Below are positions 44,801-53,480 of a stretch of 64,000 nucleotides of DNA, piece by piece. The translations under genes and the position numbers were made by a program. The notes below the pieces were generated by a model. That model saw only the letters and a program-made list of their open reading frames with translations, was not told the DNA's origin and did no database searches. This DNA is from Dichetophora obliterata (taxonomy: Eukaryota; Arthropoda; Insecta; Diptera; Sciomyzidae): positions 116,708,715-116,772,714 of the forward strand of contig OY986437.1 of assembly GCA_963920525.1 (NCBI GenBank). Reading direction: 5' to 3'. How positions within the stretch are numbered: the first letter of the stretch is position 1; every line of letters begins with the position of its first letter.

Positions 44801-47214
44801 TTTTTAATGGTTTCAAAGTTATAGAGATTTTAAATTTAAAAATATGTCCTTTTGTGCAGTCACTGAAGAAATAGGCATTTTTGATAAGGTTTTTAAGCAT
44901 TATATAAATTGAACACAGCAATAAAATATACGTAAGAAGTTAGCACATATAGAAATAATTAATTCACTAGACACGTAAGTGCCCTATGTCGGGCTCAATA
45001 CGTTCACATTCTTCGTCGGTTTCTCATTGTAGTAATGAGGATTCATTGAGGACTTTTATTCATTGAATAATCAGTTTCTTACCTTAAAGAGAACTTGTAA
45101 TTGAGTCTTTAAAAAAAATTTGTTAAGACCGTTTGAATAGAAAAATTAAAAACTTGTATGGAAATTAGTCCCTTTTGTTCAGATATCTTCAAAAGCAATT
45201 TTTCAGTATGCATATTTAGGCCCTTTTGAACAGAAACATAAACTTTTATGCACAAAATATTGGAAAAATTTACGATTTTCTTAATTTTTTTTTTTTTTTT
45301 TTTTGTGCAAATGATAAGATTAAATATTTTAAGTGCTAAACCATAGTAAAAACAGCTTTTTTCAAAAATGTTATATATGAACTTTTGAAGAGACACTCCT
45401 AATTTGTATTAAGTGCTGTTTCAGAAATTTCATTGCAATTTTTCAAATTTGTATTTTTACAATTATTTTTTTATTGTAGCAAGAAATAAAATTAAATTTT
45501 TCGAAAAGTAAAATAGCACAACTCTGGATTTGTTGTTTGTTAACTCATTTTAAAGAACAATTACATTAAAAACGAAATGCATACCTGTTTTTTTTTAAAT
45601 TTACTTCAAGAGATGTTTTGAACTCTTGTAAAACGCTTCTCCACTTATTGGTCTCTTGAGCGAGTTTTAAAAGTCTATCAATCGGCACGAAACTTTATAG
45701 ATTTTATTTTCATATCAAATCGATTATTTTTAGTCTATGGCGTCAACAACTTGGTCTATGGGGGAGCAAACATTTAATATACCTACATATAAAAATACCT
45801 TTTGATTTATCAATATCAAAAAATATCAATATTTTTTTTATCAAACCCCCCTTTGGTAAATCCTGGCTACGGGCCTGTCTGGATTATATTAATTATGTGT
45901 GTGTCTATGCACACAAGTTAATCAATTTTTACTTATATTTGGTCGGGCTCTACCATAAGTTTTATAATTAAATTGTGACCAAAATTATAAGCTCATAAGA
46001 TCATATCCTTGTAAAATCATGAAAAGGTCACTATTCAATTATAAAATTATTTTATTAGGAATTCCTTGAAAGCAGTAAATTTTATATACCGTTTTCGTAA
46101 TTAATCAATCAATCAAAACTAATCAATTCCAAAAGACTTCATGGGATTATGATCAATAACTGAATTTCAAAATTGGCCGAGTCTATTCTTTTTAGTTCAA
46201 AAATATAGAAGTCAAACTTTTTAAATTGTAAAATTAGCCAACTCGTTTAGTTTCAATAGTGATCAAATCACATTGAGTTTAAAACTGGCTAAATTTAGTA
46301 ACTATGTTATTTAACAAATAACTTGACTACAATTTGTTCTACAAGTGTAGAATTCTCTAGCAATCATCTCTATGTTTTTTATAATATATGATGTACCTTT
46401 TCCCGTGTATTAGTTTTTTGTATTTTTAACAAAACACTAAAAAGTGATCTTGGCCATTTTTGAAACTAGGCCCCTTATTGGCCTAATTTAAAAATCGAAT
46501 TTTCTTGGTTTCTTGGGACTTAATATAAAAAATATTACTTACTGCTCCTCCGTTAGATTCGCATTATTCTCAAAAGCTCTTGGGACTTTATATAAAAAAT
46601 ATTACTTACTGCTCCTCCGTTAGATTCGCATTATTCTCAAAAGCTCCACTACGTTCAATTTCATCCCATATTTGCTGCGATATGTTTTTAAAACTAAAAG
46701 TATCTGTATTACTTTTTATTTCCGGACATATAGTAATTGTTGGAAATGGTATTTTGTGAACAGGCACAAGAGTTTCGTCAAAACCAAGTACAACGGGTAT
46801 CTCCTGCCACTTAAAATAGTTGTTCCATACAACCAAGACAGCTAAGCAAAGCGATGTCACCAACAACAGAAACCAAGTTATTCTAAAGTGCAAGAAACGG
46901 AGTTAAGTTAACACTGAATTTTGGTAGATACTGCATATGTTTATTGTTCACTTTTCATAGACCGGTCGATGCACCTCGAATAGATAACGAATACCGTGTA
47001 TAGTAGTGTTTTTGGAATACTCCATAAGTAGCCCCTTACAAGTTGATCTAGGACTACCGTACTTGATCCTTGAACGAATGATGATGTCACTAGGCACATT
47101 GCTTAGTGTTTGCGAGTTTAAGCTTACATCTTCATTTGTTGCTTGGGGCAACCGAAACACATTTATTTGTGCCCGCTGTGTTTTGCCTACGTTCTTACTT
47201 ATGTTTTTCTTCAT
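26809..47214 (-). CDS. pickpocket-like DEG/ENaC channel A (8 exons, 608 aa)
   Basis: Join (complement) 46952-47214, 46610-46882, 38411-38674, 36439-36679, 36216-36355, 36009-36139, 27148-27388, 26809-27082; all introns GT-AG, total 1827 bp, no stops. A trimeric amiloride-family sodium channel subunit in the plasma membrane. Landmarks: cytoplasmic N terminus with the His-Gly gate (NTTIHGIRYL, His ~73); TM1 ~89-110 (ITWFLLLVTSLCLAVLVVW); extracellular start with VPVHKIPFPTITICPEIK; Cys-rich domain (SNCQTECLVNYTIAKCGCAK, CDCMPACTSLEYNF); KRTVIF before TM2; TM2 ~549-576 (GGIFGLFMGMSSLSLIEI). ATG at 47214 chosen because the open frame upstream has only TTG and a TATA/initiator lies just before. 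Introns 2 (7.9 kb), 3 (1.7 kb) and 6 (8.6 kb) are packed with transposons. Paralog of gene B; exact ppk number not assigned. Ligand unknown. Confidence 0.93.
27589..27903. repeat. exact 159 bp tandem duplication
   Basis: 27589-27747 and 27748-27903 are identical as far as I can read (GGGCCATTAGAAGTCTTTGC ... GTGTTCTACTATACATTTTTGA). In intron 6 of gene A. Either very recent or an assembly artefact. Confidence 0.93.
27904..28440. repeat. degenerate tandem repeat, ~100-110 bp unit
   Basis: Five diverged units with consensus pieces AAAATCATAGATTTT, GTCCAAGNAGTYCAC, CAACTAGTTC, GATAATNCNNGTGGAACC. Unit boundaries near 27980, 28060, 28150, 28300, 28370. Confidence 0.7.
28485..28720 (-). repeat. 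tRNA-derived SINE, diverged copy
   Basis: Minus strand: CCGCGGTATCCCGGGTCCAA (B-box region), CTCAGACAGAATGATTTTTT, TCAGAGATACGGCATTCAAG, CGTAGGTCCAGTTATCGATC. Collinear with the copy at 37588-37910 but with a decayed A box. Confidence 0.8.
28721..29654. other. AT-rich intronic stretch
   Basis: No gene. GAGAGAGAGAGAAAAC low-complexity near 28975. A tail-like CAATGTTTATGTAGAGCTGT near 29567 recurs (diverged) near 30816 and inverted near 31690. Confidence 0.4.
30126..30353. repeat. MITE, CGACCATCGAAT termini
   Basis: Arms of ~60 bp pair (CGACCATCGAATTTCACAC ... GTGTATCACACACATTGGC). The loop contains AGTCAATAGTTGGCAACTG and GAGAAACCTTTGCAATT, also seen near 7840-8040. Confidence 0.8.
30535..30709. 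repeat. MITE, TAGTGTTAGGGC termini
   Basis: 175 bp between TAGTGTTAGGGC and its exact complement GCCCTAACACTA. No coding content. Confidence 0.75.
31037..31632. repeat. TIR element, CCAGTCCATGGTGTAAGA termini
   Basis: About 595 bp; left CCAGTCCATGGTGTAAGAAA then AGGTGTTAGTAAGTTT; right is the complement with few mismatches. The open frames inside are not supported. Confidence 0.75.
31722..32045. repeat. MITE-like inverted repeat
   Basis: TAGCTGCATTCCCGTGGTCA at the left pairs with CACGGGATTGGAGCTA at the right; ~320 bp, no ORF. Confidence 0.6.
32046..32561. other. spacer in intron 6 of gene A
   Basis: No feature seen. Confidence 0.4.
32562..33001 (-). pseudogene. fragment of a multicopy insect protein of unknown function
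   Basis: Minus strand, 33001 down: DVARNIHFGIVSITLQEWAS, FGVAMSWREQTDHETVCYFS, LTQSELKGQRK after a one-base shift near 32835, then LTVIYADVASVTKPIPDSDG, IPVPQCPVLESKKRR and PRLLSQAQLSDWIRDFKNSN to a stop at 32562. The pattern 'MVWREP.DH..DCYFC ... VKG.N.K.....YP..PS..RP.PH ... LPVP.P ... LL.Q.EL.DLVRDL.L' is a family I know as repeated many times in insect and other invertebrate genomes, usually annotated uncharacterised. Function unknown; the copy number suggests a mobile origin. The Cys pair is half lost (VCYFS) and the frame is broken. Confidence 0.7.
33066..34557. mobile_element. non-autonomous hAT element with 8 bp target duplication
   Basis: 1492 bp flanked by a perfect 8 bp duplication CTCCACAC (33058-33065 and 34558-34565). 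Left end CATGGCCGTAGCCAGGATTT followed by a G run; right end complement CAGGGCCATATCCAAGAGGG with a run of C inside. The termini match those of the hAT at 41860-45877. No transposase frame seen; interior includes sequence related to 22058-22735. Confidence 0.88.
34672..34785. repeat. 114 bp MITE, GGGGCCGAATTACAGCATCC
   Basis: Perfect inverted repeats of ~31 bp (GGGGCCGAATTACAGCATCC then GTGATCGAGCAA) around a ~50 bp loop. Confidence 0.9.
34816..34941. repeat. 126 bp foldback, GGGCCAAATTCTCTAACTG
   Basis: Imperfect inverted arms including AAAGTGTACACTTT-type and CTCACYGACT/AACCAGTGAG pairing; right end CAGAATAGGGCC. Confidence 0.7.
35346..35476. repeat. 131 bp MITE, TGTCACACTAGCG
   Basis: Left GTGTCACACTAGCGCGGACA pairs with TGTCCGCTACGTGTGACA at the right; arms ~40 bp. 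Confidence 0.75.
35528..35713. repeat. 186 bp MITE, CCAAGGTTCATTTATAAGG
   Basis: CCAAGGTTCATTTATAAGG pairs with CCTTATAAATGAGCCTTGG; inner ACTGTCAG/CTGACAGT also pairs. Confidence 0.85.
36730..37349. repeat. foldback with ~250 bp arms, CCATCCCAACGGG
   Basis: 620 bp in intron 3 of gene A. CCATCCCAACGGG at 36730 and complement at 37337-37349; arms share AAGCACTCCAAAAGGTCTTT and CCAAAGCTTTCCTTGA. The open frames within both arms are mirror artefacts. Confidence 0.9.
37588..37910 (-). repeat. tRNA-derived SINE, best copy
   Basis: Minus strand starts GGCGACCGTAGCCTAGTGGG. A box TAGCCTAGTGG at 37891-37901 and B box GGTTCAATTCC at 37838-37848 give an internal pol III promoter. The body follows (CAGCTCAGACAGAAAAGTTT ... 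CCGTTCGGTCGTCGCC ... ACGTAGGTCCAGTTCTCGGT) and ends near 37588. tRNA-like head but no cloverleaf-competent 3' half, so not a tRNA gene. Related copies at 28485-28720 and 21146-21222. Confidence 0.85.
37911..38410. other. spacer in intron 3 of gene A
   Basis: No feature except another AACTCGCGTTAG motif at ~38036. Confidence 0.4.
38882..41336 (-). mobile_element. second LOA/I-type non-LTR element, 5'-truncated and internally deleted
   Basis: 2455 bp in intron 2 of gene A, flanked by an 11 bp duplication TTTTGATCAAA (38871-38881 and 41337-41347). The 3' end (low coordinate) reads CCTAACCTAACCT on the minus strand, like the element at 14777-20235, but the protein differs enough to be another family. 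It is opposite to the first element and parallel to gene A. Confidence 0.92.
38984..41336 (-). pseudogene. ORF2 remnant: RT and RNase H of LOA/I-type element
   Basis: From 41220 down: YKSPGPDGIIPAMLQTAESR, FLPKAGKSSHPCPRDYRPIS, then a deletion near 40750 that removes the RT segment with motif A (short duplicated GGTTGATAACT at the scar). 40757-39180 resumes with GTPQGGVLSPLLWN, AYADDISIIIV, RNase H blocks FTDGSKM, FQAEVFAIRKA, FVDSQAAIKSM, VPSHQGIEGNEMADGLAKEG. A frameshift near 39310 puts the C-terminal Cys/His motif (CRKCKEPGTVETLEHLLCTC) in another frame, ending at 38984. The endonuclease is absent by 5' truncation. Cannot transpose. Confidence 0.92.
41337..41859. repeat. TTTTATTTTTCGATCAAAAATAAAA degenerate array
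   Basis: Repeated variants of TTTTTYGATCAAAAATAAAA every ~40-60 bp, presumably the target of the LOA/I insertion (its duplication TTTTGATCAAA is one such unit). The right end GTTATGGTCCCTGG matches the complement of 25661. Confidence 0.7.
42478..43120 (+). pseudogene. Harbinger (HARBI1-like) nuclease remnant
   Basis: First exon MLSSSELFFGETEETQTLCR, RLRRSIMDKSNPLEIPDDL with a donor at ~42591 and acceptor at ~42667 (LNKEAFVC). After a deletion, SYQKSVGNDFELGLAQSKVY, then KSGFPGVIGCVDGTHIGIVA (the catalytic Asp of GxVDGTH) and YLNRKGYFSINAMI, a 43045-43096 intron (gtaag...gcag), and ACDHNM. The rest of the nuclease, with the second Asp and Glu, is missing, so it is inactive. Confidence 0.88.
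43086..43277 (-). pseudogene. Harbinger-associated zeste/Myb-like DNA-binding domain
   Basis: ATG 43277, MKITNSRQFHKMVQLMEQNP, NIASDLGKFGSSKVSHKESW, KSFAVELNSLG. This is the N-terminal trihelix/Myb-like domain annotated in insects as 'regulatory protein zeste'-type (QF..LV..ME..P.lA....W..la..LN..GP), the usual DNA-binding partner in Harbinger elements. It is cut off by the reading frame after ~47 residues, running into antisense of the nuclease remnant. Confidence 0.75.
43885..44103 (+). pseudogene. hAT transposase (ZMYM1/DUF4371-type) fragment
   Basis: YKDFGIDCDFMFEQGYDGAA followed by VMNDTLQGAQTY matches the 'C.GQGYDGAA.M.G...GVQ' signature that contains a catalytic Asp in DUF4371-type hAT transposases. 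Little else of the protein survives. It lies in the hAT element at 41860-45877, whose ends agree with this assignment. Confidence 0.75.
44110..45877. other. non-coding right part of the hAT element
   Basis: AT-rich, no frame of note; a run of C (AACCCCCCTTTGG) marks the right subterminal region. Confidence 0.5.
45886..46511. other. intron 2 of gene A, unique-looking
   Basis: No gene or repeat recognised. Confidence 0.4.
46512..46645. repeat. 67 bp tandem duplication across the exon 2 donor of gene A
   Basis: 46512-46578 and 46579-46645 differ at one base. Each copy holds the last 36 bases of exon 2 and its GTAAGTAA donor. The exon-proximal donor (46608-46609) keeps the frame; using the distal one would add an immediate in-frame TAA. 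Confidence 0.92.
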
Positions 47215-47255
47215 AGTTGACCTTAACAACGATAGAACTATGTAATACAAAACGC

Positions 47256-47292
47256 ACTGACGACTCTTTGAAATACGATGGCGACTTTTATA
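47256..47292 (-). promoter_or_regulatory. core promoter of ppk-like gene A
   Basis: Minus strand TATAAAAG at 47292-47285 and an arthropod initiator TCAGT at 47260-47256, about 34 bases apart. Predicted 5' UTR ~44 nt to the ATG at 47214. Confidence 0.7.
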
Positions 47293-47534
47293 GCAGATGC
47301 TTTCTGCTTATGAATGCAAAACTCCACGTTGTAATAACATTCGCATATAGTATATGTTCCCTGCAATAGTGTCAAGAAATCACTAGAGACCAAGAAAAAA
47401 GATCCCTAGGTAAAGTGTTTGTGGTTATAATTAATTTGCGGATAAATGCAATCTACATACATATATATAATAATTTCATTTCGAAATGCATTTTTGCATA
47501 AAATTGTACTGCAAATAAATGAATTTTAACTACG

Positions 47535-50337
47535 CCAGAGACTATAAATACTTATAGACATTGCATGTGAAAGGAACGGCACGAAATGAAAAATTTGCCC
47601 GTACAAGACAAGAGACCCGACGAGTAACAAACCTACCGAGTACTCGCTTGCAAGAATTTGTGTTGCTAGCACAACATCATATGTTCCTTAAAGTTTTGTT
47701 TATGTTGCTAGAGCGTGTTGCTATATTTTATATGCATATATATATACATATATTTTTTAGATTTCGCAGTAGTGCAGCATGTCGTTTGTTTAGGTTTTTT
47801 TTGCTTGATTTGTTGTTGCTGCATTGGTTTTTTTTTTGCTGCTATTTCTTGTGCTTGGATTTTGTTCACGTTTTGGCAGCTTTTGATCTTTAGAAATAAA
47901 TCATATTTTTGCGATATTGTCTATCTGAGGCGAAGGCGTTTAAGATAAATAGCTATATCTTTTTTATTTCTAATCGGATTCAAATGCTCCAAAGAACAAA
48001 ATTTTAGAAAATGGATTAATCTTTCAAATGACATTAAAATTAAATTTTTTAAAAAAAAATTAATTATTTATTATCTACCTAATTTAAACCGATTTAAAAC
48101 AAAAACTCTAATCTGCTGCACAGGATTAAATTCACTAAATCCTTTTAATTTCACTTTTTTCAAGAAAATACTATTAATTTTGTTGTTATTCAAGATCGTC
48201 AGATATAAATCATATTTTTGCGATTTTGTCTATCTGAACCAAAGACGTTTTAGATAAATCGCTATACCTTTTTTATTTCTGAACGGATTCAAATGCTCCA
48301 AAAGACAAAACTTTAGAAAATTTATCAATCTTCTAAATGACATTAAAATTAAATTTTTAAAAAAATAAACCAATTATTTATTAACTATTCTTACCTTTAT
48401 CCTTTCAAATTACATCAAAATAAAGTTTTGCAAAAATTAATCGAATTCTTTATTTACTATTTTTACCTTTATCTATTCAAATAATATCAAAATTAAATTT
48501 TAACAGAATTAATCCAATTACTTATTAACTAATTTAAAAAGATTTAAAACAAAAACTCCAAATATCACTTTTAATTGATTTTTTTTAAAGAAAAGACCAT
48601 GAATTTTATTTTCGTATTTTATTTATTTAGAATTAAATTATGATTTGCCTAATTTGTTGTTAAGACAAAAATAAATACTAGTATTCTATTGCCACGCAGG
48701 ACAATCGGCAGCTACACGAATTGCCTTGTTGCTTTGCCTATTTTGTAGCATCTTCCAATTGGAGACATTGCTACAAGCGGTATTTCTAACGCTGTAGTTT
48801 GTATGAAATTACTGTGTAACTCTAAACTGAATGCACCTCATATTGCTAAAAATAAGTGCACCTCATTCAGCAATGTTTTCCTTCATGCTTTTGTAAATAT
48901 TTTTGTTTTTTAATGGCATTTCCTTAAAACTTAAATACATTTGAATTAATTGAAATTTAAAAGCAAATGAGAAGTCTTAAAAAATTTCGTTTATTTTGTA
49001 ATTTTTAAATTTTCGAAGGAAAAGGAAAAAATTTAAAAATTTAATTTATTAAGCAAATTTTAAATTTATCACAAAAAACTTCAAAACTTATTTTATAATA
49101 ATTCATGTTTAAGTTAATGCAATGTCTCCAATTGGAAGATGCTACAAAATAGGCAAAGCAACAAGGCAATTCGTGTAGCTGCCGATTGTCCTGCGTGGCA
49201 ATAGAATACTAGTATTTATTTTTGTCTTAACAACAAATTAGGCAAATCATAATTTAATTCTAAATAAATAAAATACGAAAATAAAATTCATGGTCTTTTC
49301 TTTAAAAAAAATCAATTAAAAGTGATATTTGGAGTTTTTGTTTTAAATCTTTTTAAATTAGTTCATAAGTAATTGGATTAATTCTGTTAAAATTTAATTT
49401 TGATATTATTTGAATAGATAAAGGTAAAAATAGTAAATAAAGAATTCGATTAATTTTTGCAAAACTTTATTTTGATGTAATTTGAAAGGATAAAGGTAAG
49501 AATAGTTAATAAATAATTGGTTTATTTTTTTAAAAATTTAATTTTAATGTCATTTAGAAGATTGATAAATTTTCTAAAGTTTTGTCTTTTGGAGCATTTG
49601 AATCCGTTCAGAAATAAAAAAGATATAGCGATTTATCTAAAACGTCTTTGGTTCAGATAGACAAAATCGCAAAAATATGATTTATATCTGACGATCTTGA
49701 ATAACAACAAAATTAATAGTATTTTCTTGAAAAAAGTGAAATTAAAAGGATTGAGTGAATTTAACCCTGTGCAGCAGATTAGAGTTTTTGTTTTAAATCG
49801 GTTTAAAATAGGTAGATAATAAATAATTAATTTTTTTAAAAAATTTAATTTTAATGTCATTTGAAAGATTAATCCATTTTCTAAAATTTTGTTCTTTGGA
49901 GCATTTGATTCCGATTAGAAATAAAAAAGATATAGCTATTTATCTTAAACGCCTTCGCCTCAGATAGACAATATCGCAAAAATATGATTTATTTCTAAAG
50001 ATCAAAAGCTGCCAAAACGTGAACAAAATCCAAGCACAAGAAATAGCAGCAAAAAAAAAACCAATGCAGCAACAACAAATCAAGCAAAAAAAACCTAAAC
50101 AAACGACATGCTGCACTACTGCGAAATCTAAAAAATATATGTATATATATATGCATATAAAATATAGCAACACGCTCTAGCAACATAAACAAAACTTTAA
50201 GGAACATATGATGTTGTGCTAGCAACACAAATTCTTGCAAGCGAGTACTCGGTAGGTTTGTTACTCGTCGGGTCTCTTGTCTTGTACGGGCAAATTTTTC
50301 ATTTCGTGCCGTTCCTTTCACATGCAATGTCTATAAG
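47535..50337. repeat. 2.8 kb near-perfect palindrome
   Basis: Arms 47551-48769 and 49120-50337 (about 1219 bp each) are reverse complements differing at only a few percent of bases, around a 350 bp loop. The left arm also extends 16 bp further (47535-47550), and that piece is found inverted beyond 52328, so the right arm was split by an insertion. Each arm holds a ~314 bp internal duplication (from ~47882 and ~48196, both with AATCATATTTTTGCGAT). Mirror-image open frames in the arms are unsupported. Confidence 0.93.
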
Positions 50338-51828
50338 ACCCAAAGAAGTAAAATATAAGGAAGTGGTGTAATAGCAGAAAAGTGTGGTATTTTCTATATT
50401 GGTGTTGGTTCACACAAATACAGAAACAATCACAAAGGGCCGTATTCGGTTGTATCGTAAAAGAAGGTCCAAACTGTTAAAGTTTGTTCTTATGCATTAA
50501 AATTTTAGAAACATTTCAAGAATAGCAACAACTCTAATTATTTAAAATTATAATAAATTTTTGATCGCTCGCAATTGGCTTAGAAGTTATAGGCATCCAA
50601 CGTTGGAAAAAGTGGACTAAAAATTTAGCTGATTTTTTAAGTTTTCCAACAAAACTAAACTTTATGGGTATCAGAAGAGAGATAATACAAGTATCTATTC
50701 AAAAAGATATCAAACATAAAAATACATGCATTTAAGATACAACCCTTTTTTTACTTAAAATCACGAGGTTTTTCCAAATTTAATAAAAAAAATAAATGTA
50801 TCAAAAGGAGGCTTTCGGATGCTGCTTAGGTTTTACAAACCTCAGTAAGTACCACACAGGCTTCTCTGTCTACAGCAGTTCTGAATGTAATTATCTTTTT
50901 AATAATTCTCTTTTTAATGTATTGCTTTCTTAAAAGAAAAACCACTAGTCTTTCAGACAAATTTTAATTATAAAAAATTATATCTTAATGAATTCTTATG
51001 GAATTCTAAATTTGGCACCTCGTTGAATAGATACGCACATTACCTTTGTTTTAATACCCATAGAGCTTAGTTTTGTTGAAAAACTAGAAAAACAGCAAGA
51101 TTTTTAGGTAATTTTTCTATATTTGAAGGCCTATAAATTCTAAACTTCAACTTTAATTACAAATTAAATTAGGTTAATTTTTTAAAATCCTTATTTTTTT
51201 GGGTGTTTCTGCCTAGTTGTTGTGTAAAAATCAGTAAAATTTAACAAACAGGTACTAAATCTGGTTCACTATGCTGAAAACAAGAGCGCCCCAAACATGT
51301 ATTCAACTGCGAAAAATGACTGCGCCCCTGAAGCAGTGTTTGTGTTTTGACAGATGTGGTTTGATCAAACTGGCGGAAAATCAACGGGGTCTAAATTGCA
51401 TTTTTAAACCATTTTTAATAAGAAATATATACATTTCTAACACAAATATGTTAAAAAAATATCGTTAGAAACTAAATAAAGCACTTTTGTTAAAAGAACT
51501 TAAACCATATGGACATATTTACCTGTGGAACGAATGTGCATTGTTTTTAAGTTTTCGGGAACTATTACAATTCTTAACCGCACAACTCATATTGCATTTG
51601 TTTTAGTGGTTTTTTTTCTTTAATTTTGTTGCTTTTTAAGCAGTGAAAAATGCTTAAAATTAAATTATTTTCAACTATTTTGCTGAGGAGTCTTGCAATC
51701 AGATGCCAGGGTTCTCAAAACTGTCAAAAAACACACTCTTTCTCGCTCGCACAATTTATGAATGGTGCGACAGTTCACGTACAGTGTATGTGTAAGCAAC
51801 ACCATTTCCTTATATTTTACTTCTTTGA
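50338..51828. repeat. insertion splitting the palindrome; inverted ends
   Basis: CAAAGAAGTAAAATATAAGG at ~50343 is matched in complement at ~51807-51826, so this is a ~1.49 kb TIR element. No transposase or convincing ORF inside. Confidence 0.65.
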
Positions 51829-52328
51829 TAAGACCCCTTTTATATTGGTCAAGACTTGAAGTCAAGTTTCAGAGTTTGTAGGCAATTCGCCGCACATCGG
51901 AAGCGACGGAAGGGAAAAAGAAACTTGAAGCTGTACCGGCAATTTTTCGGGTTTTTTCGTGTTCCTTTTGCTATTTTCGCGTTGTTGACAGTGCTTTTTA
52001 TTTTATTTTTCGCATATCAATGTGAGTTTGTTAGACTTCGGTTGCATTAAAATTTTTTTGCATTTAATATAATTTATTTTTGCATTAAATTTTTAAGCAA
52101 AAACGTTTTGTTAACTTCCATCGTGGTAAAAAAATAAAATTCAGTTTGCAAATTTCTATAAACTATAATTCATTTGCTTGCTACCTATCTCGTTTTATTT
52201 TTAGAAAACAAGGAAAGAAGACAAGAACTTGAATTCAAGTCTTGACCAATGTGAAAGCTTTCGTCAAGTTCAAAAGAGAACGTCAAAAAAACTTGACTTC
52301 AAGTCTTGATCAATGTAAAAGGGGTCTA
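51829..52328. repeat. MITE with AAGACCCCTTTTATATTGG termini
   Basis: 500 bp; ~40 bp inverted ends (AAGACCCCTTTTATATTGGT then CAAGACTTGAAGTCAAG) with an extra internal copy near 52219-52262. Confidence 0.85.
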
Positions 52329-52380
52329 AGTATTTATAGTCTCTGTGCAATGTCTATAAGTATTTATAGTCTCTGCTTTG

Positions 52381-52788
52381 GCGCCTGTTACACGTTCAAT
52401 ATTTATTGTGATACTTGGATCGCGATCCAAATTCATGGATTGATGGATCGCGGTTGAATGCTACACGTTCAATATTTATCACGTCAGTATTCATAAAATT
52501 TTTGCTAAGTGTGTTCACGAAAACCTGACTGCACAAGTACTTAAATGCACAGACAAGTGAATACCGCTAATTTTTATTTCACTGCCTACTGCTGTATCGC
52601 GTATTGATGCCACAAAATATGCTACACGTTCAATATTTATTGACAGTTTTGCGATCCGCGATCTAGATTTCAAAATATTTAAATATTTTGCGATCTGGAT
52701 CACGATCCGTCAATATTGCATGCTACACGCTCAATAAATATCACGATACTGTATATTGATCAATATATATTGAACGTGTAACAGGCGC
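52381..52788. repeat. MITE with GCGCCTGTTACACG ends and CTTTG duplication
   Basis: 408 bp flanked by CTTTG on both sides (52376-52380, 52789-52793). GTTACACGTTCAATATTTAT-type subterminal motif is repeated four times. A piece of the GGTATTCAC family is nested at ~52500-52570. Confidence 0.85.
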
Positions 52789-52793
52789 CTTTG

Positions 52794-53284
52794 GGCTCAG
52801 TAGGCAATTGAGAAGCAGAGCCCTTTCTCGACGAATGAAAGTCTTGCTCTATAAATCGCTCATCATGCCTGTCCTACTTTATGCATCACAAACCAAGACG
52901 CTGAGCAGTTCAGATGAAGAGATGAACTTTAGGAGCATTCGAGAGAAAGATTCTTCGTAAGATCTACGGACCAATCTGCGTCAGTGGCGAGTACCGAATA
53001 CGATGGAATGATGAACAGTATGAGCTGTACGCAGACAACGACATAGTCAAGCGCATTAAAATCGAGCTGCTTCGCTGGCTTGGTCATGTTCAGCGCATGA
53101 AAGACGATGCTCCAGTGAAGAAAACATTCGATTCGGTACCCAGCGGCGGACAACGCAGAAGAGAACGACCGCATCTTCGTTGGAAAGACCAAGCAGAAGA
53201 CAACCTGACAAAGCTTGGAATTTCCAACTGGCGCCAGCAAGCGAAAGACAGAAATGGCTTACAACTAAGTAAGTAAGTAAGTTT
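52794..53284 (+). pseudogene. 3' end of a non-LTR retrotransposon RT
   Basis: Frame from 52794: GLSRQLRSRALSRRMKVLLY, KSLIMPVLLYASQTKTLSSS, a frameshift near 52937, then FERKILRKIYGPICVSGEYR, RIKIELLRWLGHVQRMKDDA, RPHLRWKDQAEDNLTKLG and NWRQQAKDR. This is the C-terminal part of an RT polyprotein common in insects. It ends in (TAAG)n, a microsatellite tail typical of such elements. 5'-truncated and inactive; clade not determined. Confidence 0.85.
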
Positions 53285-53382
53285 TTAAGCCACTTGTTTT
53301 GAAGTAATTTTTCAATTACTTCATATATAATGCAATAAAAACTATTTAAAATTGAAGTGGATGCCGCCTTAATATAATTCAA

Positions 53383-53480
53383 ATTAGTTCATAAACTAGT
53401 TTATTTTAAATTAGTTCATAAACTAGTTTATTTTAAATTAGTTCATAAACTAGTTTATTTTAAATTAGTTTTTTAATTAG
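53383..53480. repeat. 27 bp tandem repeat, 3.5 copies
   Basis: ATTAGTTCATAAACTAGTTT plus ATTTTAA repeated at 53383, 53410, 53437 and partly 53464. Confidence 0.95.

Larger units (their letters stand above)
41860..45877. mobile_element. hAT element (ZMYM-type) with nested Harbinger
   Basis: 4018 bp. Left end CAGGCCCGTAGACAAGGGGG at 41860; right complement CAGGCCCGTAGCCAGGATTT ending 45877; flanks CCTGGATT (41852-41859) and TCTGGATT (45878-45885), an 8 bp duplication with one mismatch. It contains a hAT transposase fragment (43885-44103) and a complete-ended Harbinger element (42260-43613) that inserted later. Without the guest, the hAT is ~2.66 kb. In intron 2 of gene A. Confidence 0.88.

Noticed and set aside
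41860..45877. Idea that the window holds a new multi-gene system in the ppk introns
   Set aside because: All coding pieces there match known transposon proteins and are broken; no co-directional intact gene set exists.
47561..47893. 110 aa ORF, identical to one at 49995-50327 on the other strand
   Set aside because: It is the same sequence seen in both arms of the palindrome; AT-driven, hydrophobic, with no motif or splice support.
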